A stretch of 42,500 nucleotides of DNA from Pseudanabaena cinerea FACHB-1277 (GCF_014696345.1 NZ_JACJPY010000001.1:1-42500); one strand, 5' to 3'. Counted from the stretch's first letter, positions 8,433-18,791 are shown. Notes: generated from the sequence alone by a model not told the origin. Program-made: numbers and translations.

Positions 8433-10166
8433 ATGAATATCAAACAAATTTATATCGGTCTAGCACTCACTTCAGGATTCGCAATCACGCTAAACCTGTC
8501 CAACCCATCGCCCACGGTTGCCCAAACCCCACAGGAAATCCAAAAAATTGCCCGCGAAATTACAGTACGCATTGATGATAATTTTGAAGGCGGTTCGGGA
8601 GTAATTATTGCGAAACAGGGAAATACTTATTACGTAGCGACTGCGGCTCATGTACTCGAAAGAACTAAGTCTGGTAATTACACTGCCGTTACCCATGATG
8701 GTAAGCGCTATCCGATCAATTCCCTTACTATCAAAAAACTACAGAATGGCGCGGTTGATCTGGCTGTCGTTAGCTTTGTGAGCGATCGCAATTATCCAGT
8801 TGCCAAAATATCCCGCTATCTTGCCCAAACCTACGAACGCCGATCCTTCAATAATGGGGTTTTTGACGGAGCAGCGATCGCCAACCAACAACAGGCAATC
8901 TTCGTGTCAGGCTATCCCAACTTATACGATGAATCTAATCCTGATAATTTTGGTAAGACATACATATTTAACCCTGGGCAAATCATCGACACCTCTGGCT
9001 CTGCCATCTCCGATCCTACCAACCGCTCCCGTGGTTACTATCTCACCTACAGCAATCTCACCCACGAAGGCATGAGCGGTGGTGCTGTGCTTGATGCTAA
9101 CGCAAGGCTAATTGCTATTCATGGTCGCAATGATGGAGTTAAAAGAGTTGGGGATCAAATTATTGCCAGAACTTTAGATGAATCCAAGAAAAACTTTAAT
9201 ATTAATTTTGGCAACAGCATTGGCATTCCCATTACTATTTTTTTAGAATTACTGCCCAGCACAGGTTTGCAACTGAATTTAGAAGTCGAAAATACCGCCC
9301 CCAGAACTATACCTATATCGGCATTAGATTCATGGATGCCACCAATCCTAGCCGATGATCGCGTAAATCCTGTCTATTGGATCAACCGAGGTAATCAGCT
9401 ATGGCGCATTGGCAAAATCAAAGAAGCTCAAGATGCCTTTGATCGCGCCACCCAAATTAATGACAAGGTACTTGACCAAAGCATTGCATGGTATGCCAAG
9501 GGCTTTGTGTCAGGATTTAACCGCGACTTCCAAGGTGCGCTAAAAAGTTGTACTCGCGCCGTTGAGTTATCGCCAGAAACCTATGATGGCTGGCGATGTA
9601 AGGCAGGAGCCGAATATCGCACTGGTAAACTTTCACAAGCACTAATTTCTATTGATCGTGCCATTGAGCTAAACACAAAAGCTCGCCCAAAAACAGGAAC
9701 GCTTTGGCGCGAAAACCCTACCGACTACACCGAACGGGGCGAGATTTTATTTGTATTAGATCGTAAAGCTGAGGCGATCGCCTCCTTTAGAAAAGCGATT
9801 GAACTTGATGATCGCATGGCAGGTGCATGGTCAAATATGGGCTTTGTACAGATGAAAATGGGCGACTTCGCTGCTGCTGAAACTTCCATTGATCGAGCGA
9901 TCGCGATCGATCCTAAATTCGCACCTGCATGGGCTAATCGTGGGCGTTTATTCTATGAGCGCAAGCGCTATATAGAGAGCATTGCCGCCTATGATGAAGC
10001 CGCAAAACTCAACCCCCAAGATCCAGAAATTTGGACGAATCGCGGCGCAGTTCTTTACTTGGCTGGCAATAAAAATCAAGCATTGCAATCCATCGATCAA
10101 GCCCTATCCATCGATCCCAACTACAAACCCGCCCAAGAAATTCGCAGTCAAATTGGCTCTAATTAA
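8433..10166 (+). CDS. Exported trypsin-like serine protease with C-terminal TPRs
   Basis: 577 residues. The signal peptide ends near PTVAQ (about 31). The trypsin-like domain spans about 35-275 with triad H73 (TAAHVL), D109 (VDLAVV) and S215 (GMSGGAV). The second half (about 310-577) is a run of TPRs (AFDRATQIN, SIDRAIELN, SFRKAIELD, SIDRAIAIDP, SIDQALSIDP). There is no PDZ domain, so it is not a standard DegP/HhoA. Proteases of this trypsin-TPR type are common in cyanobacteria but have no assigned substrate that I know. It ends the rightward run of three genes and meets the leftward COP23 operon at a bidirectional terminator. A second trypsin-like protease of similar design, without TPRs, is in that operon. 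Confidence 0.88.
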   Translation: MNIKQIYIGLALTSGFAITLNLSNPSPTVAQTPQEIQKIAREITVRIDDNFEGGSGVIIAKQGNTYYVATAAHVLERTKSGNYTAVTHDGKRYPINSLTIKKLQNGAVDLAVVSFVSDRNYPVAKISRYLAQTYERRSFNNGVFDGAAIANQQQAIFVSGYPNLYDESNPDNFGKTYIFNPGQIIDTSGSAISDPTNRSRGYYLTYSNLTHEGMSGGAVLDANARLIAIHGRNDGVKRVGDQIIARTLDESKKNFNINFGNSIGIPITIFLELLPSTGLQLNLEVENTAPRTIPISALDSWMPPILADDRVNPVYWINRGNQLWRIGKIKEAQDAFDRATQINDKVLDQSIAWYAKGFVSGFNRDFQGALKSCTRAVELSPETYDGWRCKAGAEYRTGKLSQALISIDRAIELNTKARPKTGTLWRENPTDYTERGEILFVLDRKAEAIASFRKAIELDDRMAGAWSNMGFVQMKMGDFAAAETSIDRAIAIDPKFAPAWANRGRLFYERKRYIESIAAYDEAAKLNPQDPEIWTNRGAVLYLAGNKNQALQSIDQALSIDPNYKPAQEIRSQIGSN

Positions 10167-10169
10167 CCT

Positions 10170-10227
10170 CAGCGCTTGGCGCTGAAAACTAAAACTAAAA
10201 AAGAGAAGCATCGCTTCTCCTTTTTTT
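10170..10227. terminator. Bidirectional terminator between two convergent protease operons
   Basis: GAGAAGC-ATC-GCTTCTC (10203-10219) is followed by CTTTTTTT on the plus strand and preceded by an A-rich run that gives a U-tract on the minus strand, so it can stop both operons. A second small hairpin, CAGCGC-TTG-GCGCTG, lies at 10170-10184. The minus-strand gene's stop codon (10226-10228) sits in the T-run. Confidence 0.8.
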
Positions 10228-10957
10228 ACCAAATATTGCGATTATTCCTTGGCGGCGTTTCCACACCAGTTTGCCGATTATTCGGCACAGGGATCACCGT
10301 AGAATTTTGCGAATTATTTTGCGGATTATTTTGTGTCGTCTTGGGATCAGTAGCAGGTGCAATCAACACATAGGGCTGACAAACCATCGGCAGGGTTTCC
10401 ATAGGAGCCTTGCTCAAATGCTCTTGACAACGGATTTTTAAAGCTTGATCATAAGCCGCCACCGACTCCTGAAAACGATTCAGCCGATCCAACGCCCGCG
10501 CTCGTTCCACCCATATTTGTGCTATATCATTAGTCTGCAAATTGTCATTAACTCCCACCGATGACATCGAAGGCGATGCAACTGGCACAGCATTACTCGC
10601 CGACAATAACTTAACCGCTTGATCATAGGCAGTTAAAGCTTCGCGATCGCGCCCTAACTTTTTCAAACAATTGCCTAATAGCTGCCAAGCTAGAGGGTTA
10701 TTAGGATTAGCATCGATCGCCATATTCACAAAACCCATCGACTTATCGTAATTGCCCTGATCAAAAAAGGTTTGCGCCTGCGAGAGATAGATTTGGGTTT
10801 TTGCCTTAACATCAGCATTCGCGTCCAAAACTACACCTTGCTGAGACTGAGCCAAAACAGGACTGACGCTAGCTGTCCCAAGCACAGCCGTAGCTAAAAC
10901 CAACCCCATTAGTTTGGAGCATTGGTTTATTTTTAAAACCTGATAACTTTTAAACAT
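10226..10957 (-). CDS. Exported TPR protein
   Basis: About 243 residues with a signal peptide (hydrophobic stretch ending SPVLAQ), then TPR-like helices: FFDQGNYDKSMGFVNMAIDA, LGRDREALTAYDQAVKLL and NRFQESVAAYDQALKI. The C-terminal tail is rich in Asn, Gln and Pro (TTQNNPQNNSQNS). I chose ATG at 10957 because MFKSYQ begins a cleaner signal peptide; a GTG at 10972 is in frame and possible. It is the last gene of the leftward operon COP23-protease-TPR, 18 or 33 bases after the protease stop. Likely a periplasmic adaptor for the adjacent protease; this is inference. Confidence 0.8.
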   Translation of the reverse strand: MFKSYQVLKINQCSKLMGLVLATAVLGTASVSPVLAQSQQGVVLDANADVKAKTQIYLSQAQTFFDQGNYDKSMGFVNMAIDANPNNPLAWQLLGNCLKKLGRDREALTAYDQAVKLLSASNAVPVASPSMSSVGVNDNLQTNDIAQIWVERARALDRLNRFQESVAAYDQALKIRCQEHLSKAPMETLPMVCQPYVLIAPATDPKTTQNNPQNNSQNSTVIPVPNNRQTGVETPPRNNRNIW

Positions 10958-10990
10958 ATGCTTAGATTCCACTCAAGGTAATGATTATGG

Positions 10991-12001
10991 TTAGGGATTT
11001 TTTTTAGACTCGACTGTTTTCTTTGGCTCGACTGGTATTACCAGCGATCGCGGAATTAATTGAGGCACTGCTAATTGGGGCGCTGTTGATGGCGGCAATG
11101 CCACACAACCTAACGCTTGGCTCGCCCGACTTTGCAAAACATTGGGCATCATCTGACTGCCAATAAAAGGATTAAAATAAACCTGACCATTAAACGCTTG
11201 CTTCACCGTAGACAATGGCGTTGTCCTTAAATGAGTTATGGACTTAACCACCGTTTCCATAGGAATAGACCAACTCAAACTAGCTAAGGCATCCTGCATC
11301 GGCTCACAGGGTTTATTGCCATCAGCATAACGATAGACAGGCTTGCCCCATAGAGGATTAGCATGAACGCCATTAATGGCAATCACCCTACCATACATAT
11401 CCATAACCGCCCCGCCACTCATACCCTTTTCCACATTACTGTTATAGCCAAAAGAATAGCCATACTGCAAAGGCTGCGGCGTTGATAATATATGCTGCCC
11501 TTCTGCAAACTTCCAAGCCTGCGATCGCTTAGGAAAGCCTGAAGCAAACACAAGATCCCCAACCTTTAAATCCTCAGATCTGCCTAAACGCGCAGTTTCG
11601 TAAGGCAATGTGCTTTTAAAAGCAATTAACTCTAAATCCAAATCTTTAAAATCAAAAGACTTAACCATCTCAGCAAGATGAACCTTGCCATCCATCGTCA
11701 CTACCTGCATAGTCTTCACTTTTTCCAAGACATGACGATTGGTGATCACAAAATATACGCCTTTAGTCTTGTCAATAATTACCCCAGAAGCAGCATTGCG
11801 ATCGGAAACCACTCTCACAGTTACATTCTTCGCACGCTGCTCTAACTGTTCAATGGAATAGGGCAGAAATGCTTCAACTGATGGACTAGGCTGAAAAGTA
11901 GATATTAAACCAGCTATAGGTAAAGTCCAAGCAAATCTATTCCTAACTGGACAGGGAATACCAAGTAAATAAGCAACTCCAAACGATTCTAAAAAGCACA
12001 T
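10991..12001 (-). CDS. Exported trypsin-like serine protease
   Basis: 336 residues. A hydrophobic N-terminal stretch (about 24-36) probably acts as signal or anchor. The fold is trypsin-like with triad H90 (ITNRHVL), D122 (LDLELIAF, the usual DLAV position) and S195 (KGMSGGAV). The pattern ASGVIIDKTKGVYFVITNRHV closely parallels SGVIIAKQGNTYYVATAAHV of the protease at 8433-10166, so the two are paralogues. There is no PDZ or TPR here; the TPR part is supplied by the separate gene just downstream. The start is uncertain: a TGTGCTTTTT string is duplicated around 11996-12016 and no clear ribosome site is seen. Confidence 0.82.
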   Translation of the reverse strand: MCFLESFGVAYLLGIPCPVRNRFAWTLPIAGLISTFQPSPSVEAFLPYSIEQLEQRAKNVTVRVVSDRNAASGVIIDKTKGVYFVITNRHVLEKVKTMQVVTMDGKVHLAEMVKSFDFKDLDLELIAFKSTLPYETARLGRSEDLKVGDLVFASGFPKRSQAWKFAEGQHILSTPQPLQYGYSFGYNSNVEKGMSGGAVMDMYGRVIAINGVHANPLWGKPVYRYADGNKPCEPMQDALASLSWSIPMETVVKSITHLRTTPLSTVKQAFNGQVYFNPFIGSQMMPNVLQSRASQALGCVALPPSTAPQLAVPQLIPRSLVIPVEPKKTVESKKNP

Positions 12002-12097
12002 TTAAAAAAAGCACATTTAATATTAGGAGTAATCAGAATTTAAAAAGGCTGGCTATGCCAACCTTTTTAAAGTTCGATAACTTTTCAACTTAGGCAA

Positions 12098-12751
12098 TTA
12101 CCACAAGCGAGGCTTGTTGGTAGAAGTTGGCGCTGCAACTGGAGTAGATGGGGCTACCTTCTTAACAAAACTAGCAGAACCCGACAACCTAGCTGCCCCT
12201 TTAGCGCAGCTTTCGTAAGCACCTTGGCTGCTACCAGCTTCGATCAAGCATTGAGTATTGACATAAGGTCGAGCTTCATTTTCCTCTAAAGCTGAACCTG
12301 CCTGCAATCTCACATTGATTAGCTCCTCTAGAGTCACGCGAGGGTTAACCCCAGGACGCACCGTAATCAGCAAACCTTCAGACTTGAGATCGCGACTACA
12401 ATCGCCGCCTTCACTCCTAGTTACACAGATGACGCTCTGACCATTAATCCTGCCAATAGTCATGAAATCGATCTCCCGCAAGTCATTAAAGTATTGAAAC
12501 CTTGAAGAGATCTCTTCACAACGTCTTTGGTTAGAAAATCCTGCACCTTCAAAAGCACCCGAACTATACCTGATAATTGGGGCTTCTGTACCATCAGGCA
12601 TAACCGCAAGGGTAGCGGGTTTACCTTGATCAGTGCCACACACAAACTTTGTCTTTGATTGGGCATTAACTGACTGATCGGCAATTTGATTGCCCATTAC
12701 CAAAGCCAAAGTCAAGAATCCAGTGTTTAAAACCTTAAAGCAAATCTTCAT
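12098..12751 (-). CDS. COP23-domain exported protein
   Basis: 217 residues with a signal peptide ending near SVNAQ (about 31). The rest matches the COP23 family (circadian oscillating polypeptide of cyanobacteria) by eye: FVCGTDQGKPATLAVMPDG, then IIRYSSGAFEGAGFSNQRRC, ISSRFQYF, MTIGRINGQSVICV and GLLITVRPGVNPRVTLEELI. The family Cys residues are present. Its biochemical role is unknown. It is the first gene of a leftward operon with a trypsin-like protease (96 bases on) and a TPR protein, a grouping that suggests COP23 is a regulator, chaperone or substrate of the protease. Confidence 0.85.
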   Translation of the reverse strand: MKICFKVLNTGFLTLALVMGNQIADQSVNAQSKTKFVCGTDQGKPATLAVMPDGTEAPIIRYSSGAFEGAGFSNQRRCEEISSRFQYFNDLREIDFMTIGRINGQSVICVTRSEGGDCSRDLKSEGLLITVRPGVNPRVTLEELINVRLQAGSALEENEARPYVNTQCLIEAGSSQGAYESCAKGAARLSGSASFVKKVAPSTPVAAPTSTNKPRLW

Positions 12752-12970
12752 TAGTTTAGCCCAAAAATATTTACCCTATCCAACTTAAAATGTACCCTAA
12801 TTTCAGCAATTAGTTACAACAATACCTGTAAATATCAAACAATTACTCCTTTGCCACCAGAGAATTATCCAGAGAATTATTAAAAGTAGCGTTTGGCACT
12901 GCCCTGAGTAAACTTGACAAATTTGTAAACTTTAAAAACCATTGTTCCCTGATATCAACAGCATCAAATG

Positions 12971-12987
12971 TTACATACCTAATGTAA
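12971..12987. promoter_or_regulatory. Inverted repeat overlapping the efp promoter
   Basis: TTACAT-ACCTA-ATGTAA is a perfect 6-base inverted repeat with a 5-base centre. It overlaps a -10-like TAAAAT (12985-12990), 30 bases before the efp start. It could be an operator; the factor is not identified, and it is not the GTA-N8-TAC NtcA pattern. Confidence 0.4.
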
Positions 12988-13016
12988 AATAGTTTTCGGC
13001 TATTACTCAACCTGCA

Positions 13017-13577
13017 ATGATCTCTAGTAACGATTTTCGACCCGGCGTAACAATTGAACTCGATGGCGAAGTCTGGCGTGTAGTTGAATTTTTACACGTT
13101 AAGCCTGGCAAGGGTTCCGCTTTCGTTCGCACTACCCTCAAAAGTGCGATGACAGGTAAAAACTTAGAAAGGACTTTTAGGGCTGGGGAAATGGTTCCTC
13201 AGGCGGTTTTAGAAAAAAGTTCGATGCAACACACCTACAAAGATGGTGATGGTTATGTCTTTATGGATATGCAAAGCTATGAAGAAGTAACCTTAACCAC
13301 AAACCAAATTGGTAGTCGTGTTAAGTACATCAAAGAAGGCATGGAAGTTAATGTTGTCCGTTGGGGCGAGCGCGTGATTGATGTTGAGTTGCCAAACACG
13401 GTTGTGTTAGAAGTGATCGAAACTGATCCAGGACTCAAAGGTGACACCGCCACGGGTGGCACTAAGGCTGCCAAGGTGGAAACTGGCGCAAATATCAATG
13501 TGCCGTTGTTCGTGAACATTGGCGATCGCATCAAAATTGATACCCGTGAAGACACATATTTAGGGCGAGAAAATTAG
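13017..13577 (+). CDS. efp: Translation elongation factor P
   Basis: 186 residues, full length. The N-terminal KOW-like domain has [15 protein letters not shown] with K32 at the loop tip that contacts the P-site tRNA. The two C-terminal OB domains include the EF-P signature [26 protein letters not shown] rescues ribosomes stalled at polyproline. The stop codon is directly followed by the GTG of accB with no gap, so the two are cotranscribed and probably coupled; efp-accB is a common pair in cyanobacteria. Confidence 0.97.
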   Translation: MISSNDFRPGVTIELDGEVWRVVEFLHVKPGKGSAFVRTTLKSAMTGKNLERTFRAGEMVPQAVLEKSSMQHTYKDGDGYVFMDMQSYEEVTLTTNQIGSRVKYIKEGMEVNVVRWGERVIDVELPNTVVLEVIETDPGLKGDTATGGTKAAKVETGANINVPLFVNIGDRIKIDTREDTYLGREN

Positions 13578-14057
13578 GTGGAATTTAGCTTAGAGCAATT
13601 GCGGGAATTAGTGACGATTCTCAACAAGACAGACATCACCGAGCTAACTTTAGAATCGGGGGATCTGCGTTTGAGTATTCGTAAAAGTGAGACTAAGGTG
13701 GCAGCATTGCCAACCAATGTTTCAGCTTCTGCATTATCAGCACCAGTGATTGACACAGTTCAGCATAATGTACCGACACATAGCGCAACAATTGCCGACT
13801 CGTTGCCTGCAAAGAAACTCATCGAGATTACTTCGCCGATGGTTGGCACTTTTTATCGTTCTCCAGCTCCTGATGAGCCTCCCTTTATTGAGTTAGGGGA
13901 TGTGGTCAAGAAAGGGAGTACTGTTTGCATCATCGAAGCGATGAAGTTGATGAATGAAATTGAATCAGAGTCTACTGGCAAAATTGTGGAGATTTTGGTA
14001 GAAAATACTCAGCCTGTAGAATATGGACAGGTTTTAATGCGGTTAGAGCCAATCTAA
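13578..14057 (+). CDS. accB: Biotin carboxyl carrier protein of acetyl-CoA carboxylase
   Basis: 159 residues. An N-terminal helical and strand region ([20 protein letters not shown]) is followed by a Ser/Thr/Ala/Pro-rich linker and the biotinyl domain (about 80-159). Biotin is attached to K123 in [28 protein letters not shown] is the typical BCCP thumb region. It carries carboxylated biotin between biotin carboxylase and carboxyltransferase for fatty acid synthesis. The GTG start follows the efp TAG without a gap. A strong hairpin terminator follows. Confidence 0.96.
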   Translation: MEFSLEQLRELVTILNKTDITELTLESGDLRLSIRKSETKVAALPTNVSASALSAPVIDTVQHNVPTHSATIADSLPAKKLIEITSPMVGTFYRSPAPDEPPFIELGDVVKKGSTVCIIEAMKLMNEIESESTGKIVEILVENTQPVEYGQVLMRLEPI

Positions 14058-14097
14058 GACCTAATATTAATCAATTTAATCACTTAAAAATTATTTA

Positions 14098-14138
14098 CAC
14101 AAAGAAAGAATAGGGCAATGCCCTATTCTTTCTTTGTG
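14098..14138 (+). terminator. Terminator of efp-accB
   Basis: A perfect 19-pair stem (14098-14116 with 14120-14138) around a 3-base loop AAT. The T-rich half TTCTTTCTTT is inside the stem. The unusual length and perfection make it the strongest hairpin in the window. Confidence 0.75.
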
Positions 14139-14225
14139 ACAACTCATACTTGTGAAGTATTGTGTCAAAATGTAAATATTTGTTAAGCTAGCGTCATAAA
14201 GTTTAGAACAAGTACAGAGCAACTA

Positions 14226-14462
14226 ATGGAAACTAGGTTTAATTTCGATGGCGGAAGTTTATTCACACCGATCGCATTTCGCGAAGACTTTAACCAATTT
14301 GCCAGATTAAGCGCAACCCAAGCATGGTCTTTGTTTTTTACTGCCAGCCGTGAGGATAGTGCATTAGGGCTTAGCCGTGCCGCAGGTAGATTTTGGACTG
14401 GTCTGTTAGTTGCTACGGCGATCGAATCAATTGTGGGCGTAGTAATTTTCCAAGTTTTCTAG
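14226..14462 (+). CDS. Small single-helix membrane protein, unknown
   Basis: 78 residues, not recognised. An amphipathic N-terminal part containing FTPIAFREDFNQFARLSATQ is followed by one C-terminal transmembrane helix (about 57-76, GLLVATAIESIVGVVIFQVF). ATG at 14226 follows ACAGAGCAACTA, a weak ribosome site. It is isolated: the efp-accB terminator is upstream and a convergent gene follows. The clear helix and independent position make it more credible than a chance frame. Confidence 0.6.
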   Translation: METRFNFDGGSLFTPIAFREDFNQFARLSATQAWSLFFTASREDSALGLSRAAGRFWTGLLVATAIESIVGVVIFQVF

Positions 14463-14517
14463 ATGCAAACCCATTGCAGCAACTAAAGAGCAGAATTTCG
14501 TTGGCTCTCGATAATGT

Positions 14518-15057
14518 TTACGCGCCGCGAACGTTATTGAGCAGCCAGTTAAACTTTGCCTCCGCAAGCTCTAAATGACCGAGCATAGACTTGTCAAATC
14601 CACCAATATGTGACTCAAGATTGTCTCCCAAACCATAACCAAGACGAATCACCGTACCGCGCAAGCGATCAGAGAGACAAAGACAAATTGCACGATAGAA
14701 GCGAGAAGAAAAGCTAACATCCTGTTGTAATTTGTTTAGTAACTGTATCCTTGGGATGGATAAAACAACAGACTGCTCAATCGCTCTCACTGTAGCAAGG
14801 GGGAGACGGGTATCGATAAACGACACTTCACCAAGGATTTCTCCCGCAGATATTATGGCTAATTCTTTGTGATCCTGTGATTCGATCGCCACACTAAATG
14901 ATCCATTAACAACAATATAAAGAGCATCACTGATCTGCCCTTCACGAATAAGGACGCGCTCTGGAGTGATTGTTTCCTTTTTGCCTTTCTGCACAAGCCA
15001 GTCAAGATCGCTATTATTCAGTTCACTAAAGAAAAGCAATATCTTCTTCACATTCAA
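14518..15057 (-). CDS. Cyclic-nucleotide-binding-domain protein without HTH
   Basis: 179 residues. A CRP-type beta-roll (about 10-125) with VLIREGQISDALYIVVNGSF and the phosphate-cassette region GEILGEVSFIDTRLPLATVR. In CRP the cassette carries Arg followed by Ser/Thr-Ala; here the matching position reads P-L-A-T-V, so the phosphate-binding Arg appears to be lost. The C-terminal helices (SSRFYRAICLCLSDRLRGTV) replace the DNA-binding domain, so it is not a transcription factor of the CRP type. It may be a regulatory or structural subunit that senses another ligand or none. A copy of the dispersed CAAAGCGCT-type repeat lies 38 bases upstream and probably supplies its -10 region. Confidence 0.82.
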   Translation of the reverse strand: MNVKKILLFFSELNNSDLDWLVQKGKKETITPERVLIREGQISDALYIVVNGSFSVAIESQDHKELAIISAGEILGEVSFIDTRLPLATVRAIEQSVVLSIPRIQLLNKLQQDVSFSSRFYRAICLCLSDRLRGTVIRLGYGLGDNLESHIGGFDKSMLGHLELAEAKFNWLLNNVRGA

Positions 15058-15377
15058 CCTCTGTATACTTTGTAGCGGCTACAAAATTAATAAATATAGC
15101 GTTTTGCTTTCAGCGCCTTGCACTTAAATCCAGACCAAAACTTTTATTTCGGCTTGTTAGTTCGGCGATTGCCGTAGGTCAAACATAATACCCCTACAAT
15201 AGCGATCACTATGCAATAGTCTTAACAAAACAAATTGTTCCTGTAATAAGGTTTTGTAATTACAGTCTACTTAGGCTTTGAGGAATACAAAAACACCTTT
15301 AAGCATCGGCACAAAGCACCGATGCTTAAAAATATCTTTGGGTTTTAAGTTGGCGCAGAGCAAGGCAATCTCTCAAC
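15058..15377. other. Intergenic region with two dispersed-repeat elements
   Basis: A 320-base gap between two leftward genes. 15095-15117 is a repeat tail (minus strand GCAAAACGCTATATTTA) pointing into the CNBD gene. 15270-15360 resembles the element at 17805-17896: both have AGGCTTTGAG, an AT-rich arm, a hairpin and a GGTTTTTAA-type tail. No small gene is seen. Confidence 0.55.
15288..15330 (-). terminator. Terminator of the poly-Asp secreted protein gene
   Basis: Perfect 12-pair stem TTTAAGCATCGG / CCGATGCTTAAA (15298-15309 with 15319-15330), 9-base loop, followed on the minus strand by GGTGTTTTTG. It begins 48 bases after the stop at 15378 and forms the hairpin part of a dispersed repeat. 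Confidence 0.65.
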
Positions 15378-17099
<1,722 letters not shown>

Positions 17100-17225
17100 T
17101 ATGATTTGTCCCCAATTTGGTGAAGTTTATATGAATCACAGAATCATTAATAAACTCCAGCTATGACGCATTAGAGATGAACTAGTTCCAGACCTAATTT
17201 CATGCCTAATTTACTAAGGAAATCT

Positions 17226-17260
17226 TATAGCGCTTTGCGCCCAAGCCCAAACCCAAAAAA
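17226..17260 (-). repeat. Dispersed repeat tail upstream of the poly-Asp protein gene
   Basis: Minus strand reads GGGTTTGGGCTTGGGCGCAA then AGCGCTATAAGATT. The core AAAGCGCT is followed by TATAAG, a good -10, about 125 bases upstream of the leftward gene start at 17099. Confidence 0.5.
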
Positions 17261-17319
17261 ATATTGAGAAATTTGCTTAGCAAAGCTTCCACCAATGTTT
17301 CCCCTGTGATTCGTTTGCT

Positions 17320-17751
17320 CTAAAAAAATCTTGATAACTGAATCTGCGCCCAAAAATTTTGCAAGCGATCTCCGAAGCTAGGATGGGGAAAGTTAGTCTG
17401 TATTTGCCATTTTTCTAATAGTAAATGCCCCATAGGAGTCAAGCGGAAACTATCCGTAATTCCCTGACCATCCACTTCACGGCGCAATATCCCCACTTGA
17501 ATTAGCCATAAGAGCGCATTCTCAACCACAATCAAATTACGGCTCTCGTGCAAATAGCCATTCTTTATCCCTTCATTCCCACAGATCCCCCGCAAACTTA
17601 CCCCTTGCACTGCCATATCTGCAAACAACTTTACGGCAAACGGTGAACAGCGTAAAGCGATTTCAGCACGTTTAATATTCTGCGGCGTATGAGCAGATAT
17701 ACTTGCAGAACGGTCTTGAACCTGAGAATTTTCCAAGTCTTTACCCAACAT
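17320..17751 (-). CDS. Conserved cyanobacterial protein, Npun_F0494-like
   Basis: 143 residues, soluble. The run IKRAEIALRCSPFAVKLFADM, then NLIVVENALLWLIQVGILRR and EVDGQGITDSFRLTPMGHLL, reminds me of the cyanobacterial Npun_F0494 family; function unknown. The C-terminal part has a winged-helix look (LTPMGHLLLEKW), so nucleic-acid binding is possible but unsupported by anything else. The first about 25 residues are poorly conserved in style, so the true start could be a later codon. A hairpin repeat (17829-17896) separates it from psbO, so it is probably transcribed alone. Confidence 0.65.
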   Translation of the reverse strand: MLGKDLENSQVQDRSASISAHTPQNIKRAEIALRCSPFAVKLFADMAVQGVSLRGICGNEGIKNGYLHESRNLIVVENALLWLIQVGILRREVDGQGITDSFRLTPMGHLLLEKWQIQTNFPHPSFGDRLQNFWAQIQLSRFF

Positions 17752-17804
17752 CTAGGATTTTACGTAGGCTTTTAATCGTGGTAATTGACATACTTTTGAG
17801 AAGA

Positions 17805-17896
17805 GCCTATTGAGGCTTTGAGTGGTACAGAAATATTTTTGCAAGCGCCGCTTTCAAAAATATTTCTGGTTTTTAAATAATCGCAAAGCGCTGTAA
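17805..17896. repeat. Dispersed hairpin repeat downstream of psbO
   Basis: Perfect 13-pair arms AGAAATATTTTTG / CAAAAATATTTCT (17829-17841 with 17855-17867) around a GC-rich loop containing AAGCGCCGCTT. It is followed by GGTTTTTAA and the tail CGCAAAGCGCTGTAA (17882-17896). The loop matches that of the element at 37455-37533. It may also help terminate psbO transcripts, although no good U-tract follows on the minus strand. Confidence 0.65.
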
Positions 17897-17948
17897 CAAG
17901 AATGATTGCAAGCAATAAAGGCTAGCCATCATTCCTGTTTAAGTAAAT

Positions 17949-18791
17949 TTAAGCGTTAACTTTTCCGTAAAATACGCCACGGATAAGTACTTCCTTAGGT
18001 TCTACACCACCAAGATCATTATCAGAAGTTTGCTCACATTCAAACGTGCCAGCAATTTCGCCAGTGTCAGCATTTAGCTTCGCAACCTGTAGAGAGAAAG
18101 TACCCTTAGAGGTAGAGTCATCCTTAATGCTGCGATAGTCAAAGCTGTTACGCTTTGCAGGTAGAGCTTCAGCAGCATCATAACCGATCGCCAAACCTCG
18201 TCCCTTAGGATCGATAAATCCAGAACCGCGATAGGTAGGAACCTCAGTAGTACCAACAAAATCAACTGAGGTCGTAATGCCACCAACACCAGGAGCAGTA
18301 GTAGCTTTAAAGCTCTTGATAGTAAACAAAATCGCCACCAGCTCGCCACCAGGCATCTTTACCGTGATAGGTTGATAGTCTAAGCCATCGGTTTCCACCA
18401 AGCTTAAGCTACCGTCAGCATTACCAGTGACTGTTGCCTTCACAAAATCGAGACTAGAGGTTGAACGAGTCATCAATCTGCTAGCTACAAAGTCTGATTT
18501 TTTGCGCTTATTGTTAGATTCTTCTTTGACAAAAAATGCAGTTGGTTCTAGGCAAAGATCGGTAATCTGCACAGATCTGCCAACACCAACGGGGATAAAA
18601 TTACGTCCACCACGAGATGAACTCAAAATGTCGCCACACTTATTAGCTAAGCCAGTGTTTACAATTTGATCATAGGTTAACCCTGGTGGTACAGCAGCGA
18701 TCGCAGTACCTGTAAACATACCGCTTGCCAAAACCATACATAAGCTGATACACAATGTAAAAATTGCTTTCGTAAAAATACGAAATTTCAT
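17949..18791 (-). CDS. psbO: Photosystem II manganese-stabilising protein PsbO
   Basis: Extrinsic lumenal 33-kDa subunit that stabilises the oxygen-evolving Mn cluster. ATG at 18791 is chosen because AGAGG stands seven bases upstream; the protein is then 280 residues. The signal peptide ends near GTAIA. The mature chain starts AVPPGLTYDQIVNTGLANKC and keeps the disulfide pair NKC...DLCLEP, then FFVKEE, LDYQPITVKMPGGE, GFIDPKGRGLAIGYD and the C-terminal GTFECEQ. All are PsbO hallmarks and length is normal. It is transcribed alone. The divergent region upstream carries an iterated TTAGATC motif. Confidence 0.97.
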   Translation of the reverse strand: MKFRIFTKAIFTLCISLCMVLASGMFTGTAIAAVPPGLTYDQIVNTGLANKCGDILSSSRGGRNFIPVGVGRSVQITDLCLEPTAFFVKEESNNKRKKSDFVASRLMTRSTSSLDFVKATVTGNADGSLSLVETDGLDYQPITVKMPGGELVAILFTIKSFKATTAPGVGGITTSVDFVGTTEVPTYRGSGFIDPKGRGLAIGYDAAEALPAKRNSFDYRSIKDDSTSKGTFSLQVAKLNADTGEIAGTFECEQTSDNDLGGVEPKEVLIRGVFYGKVNA

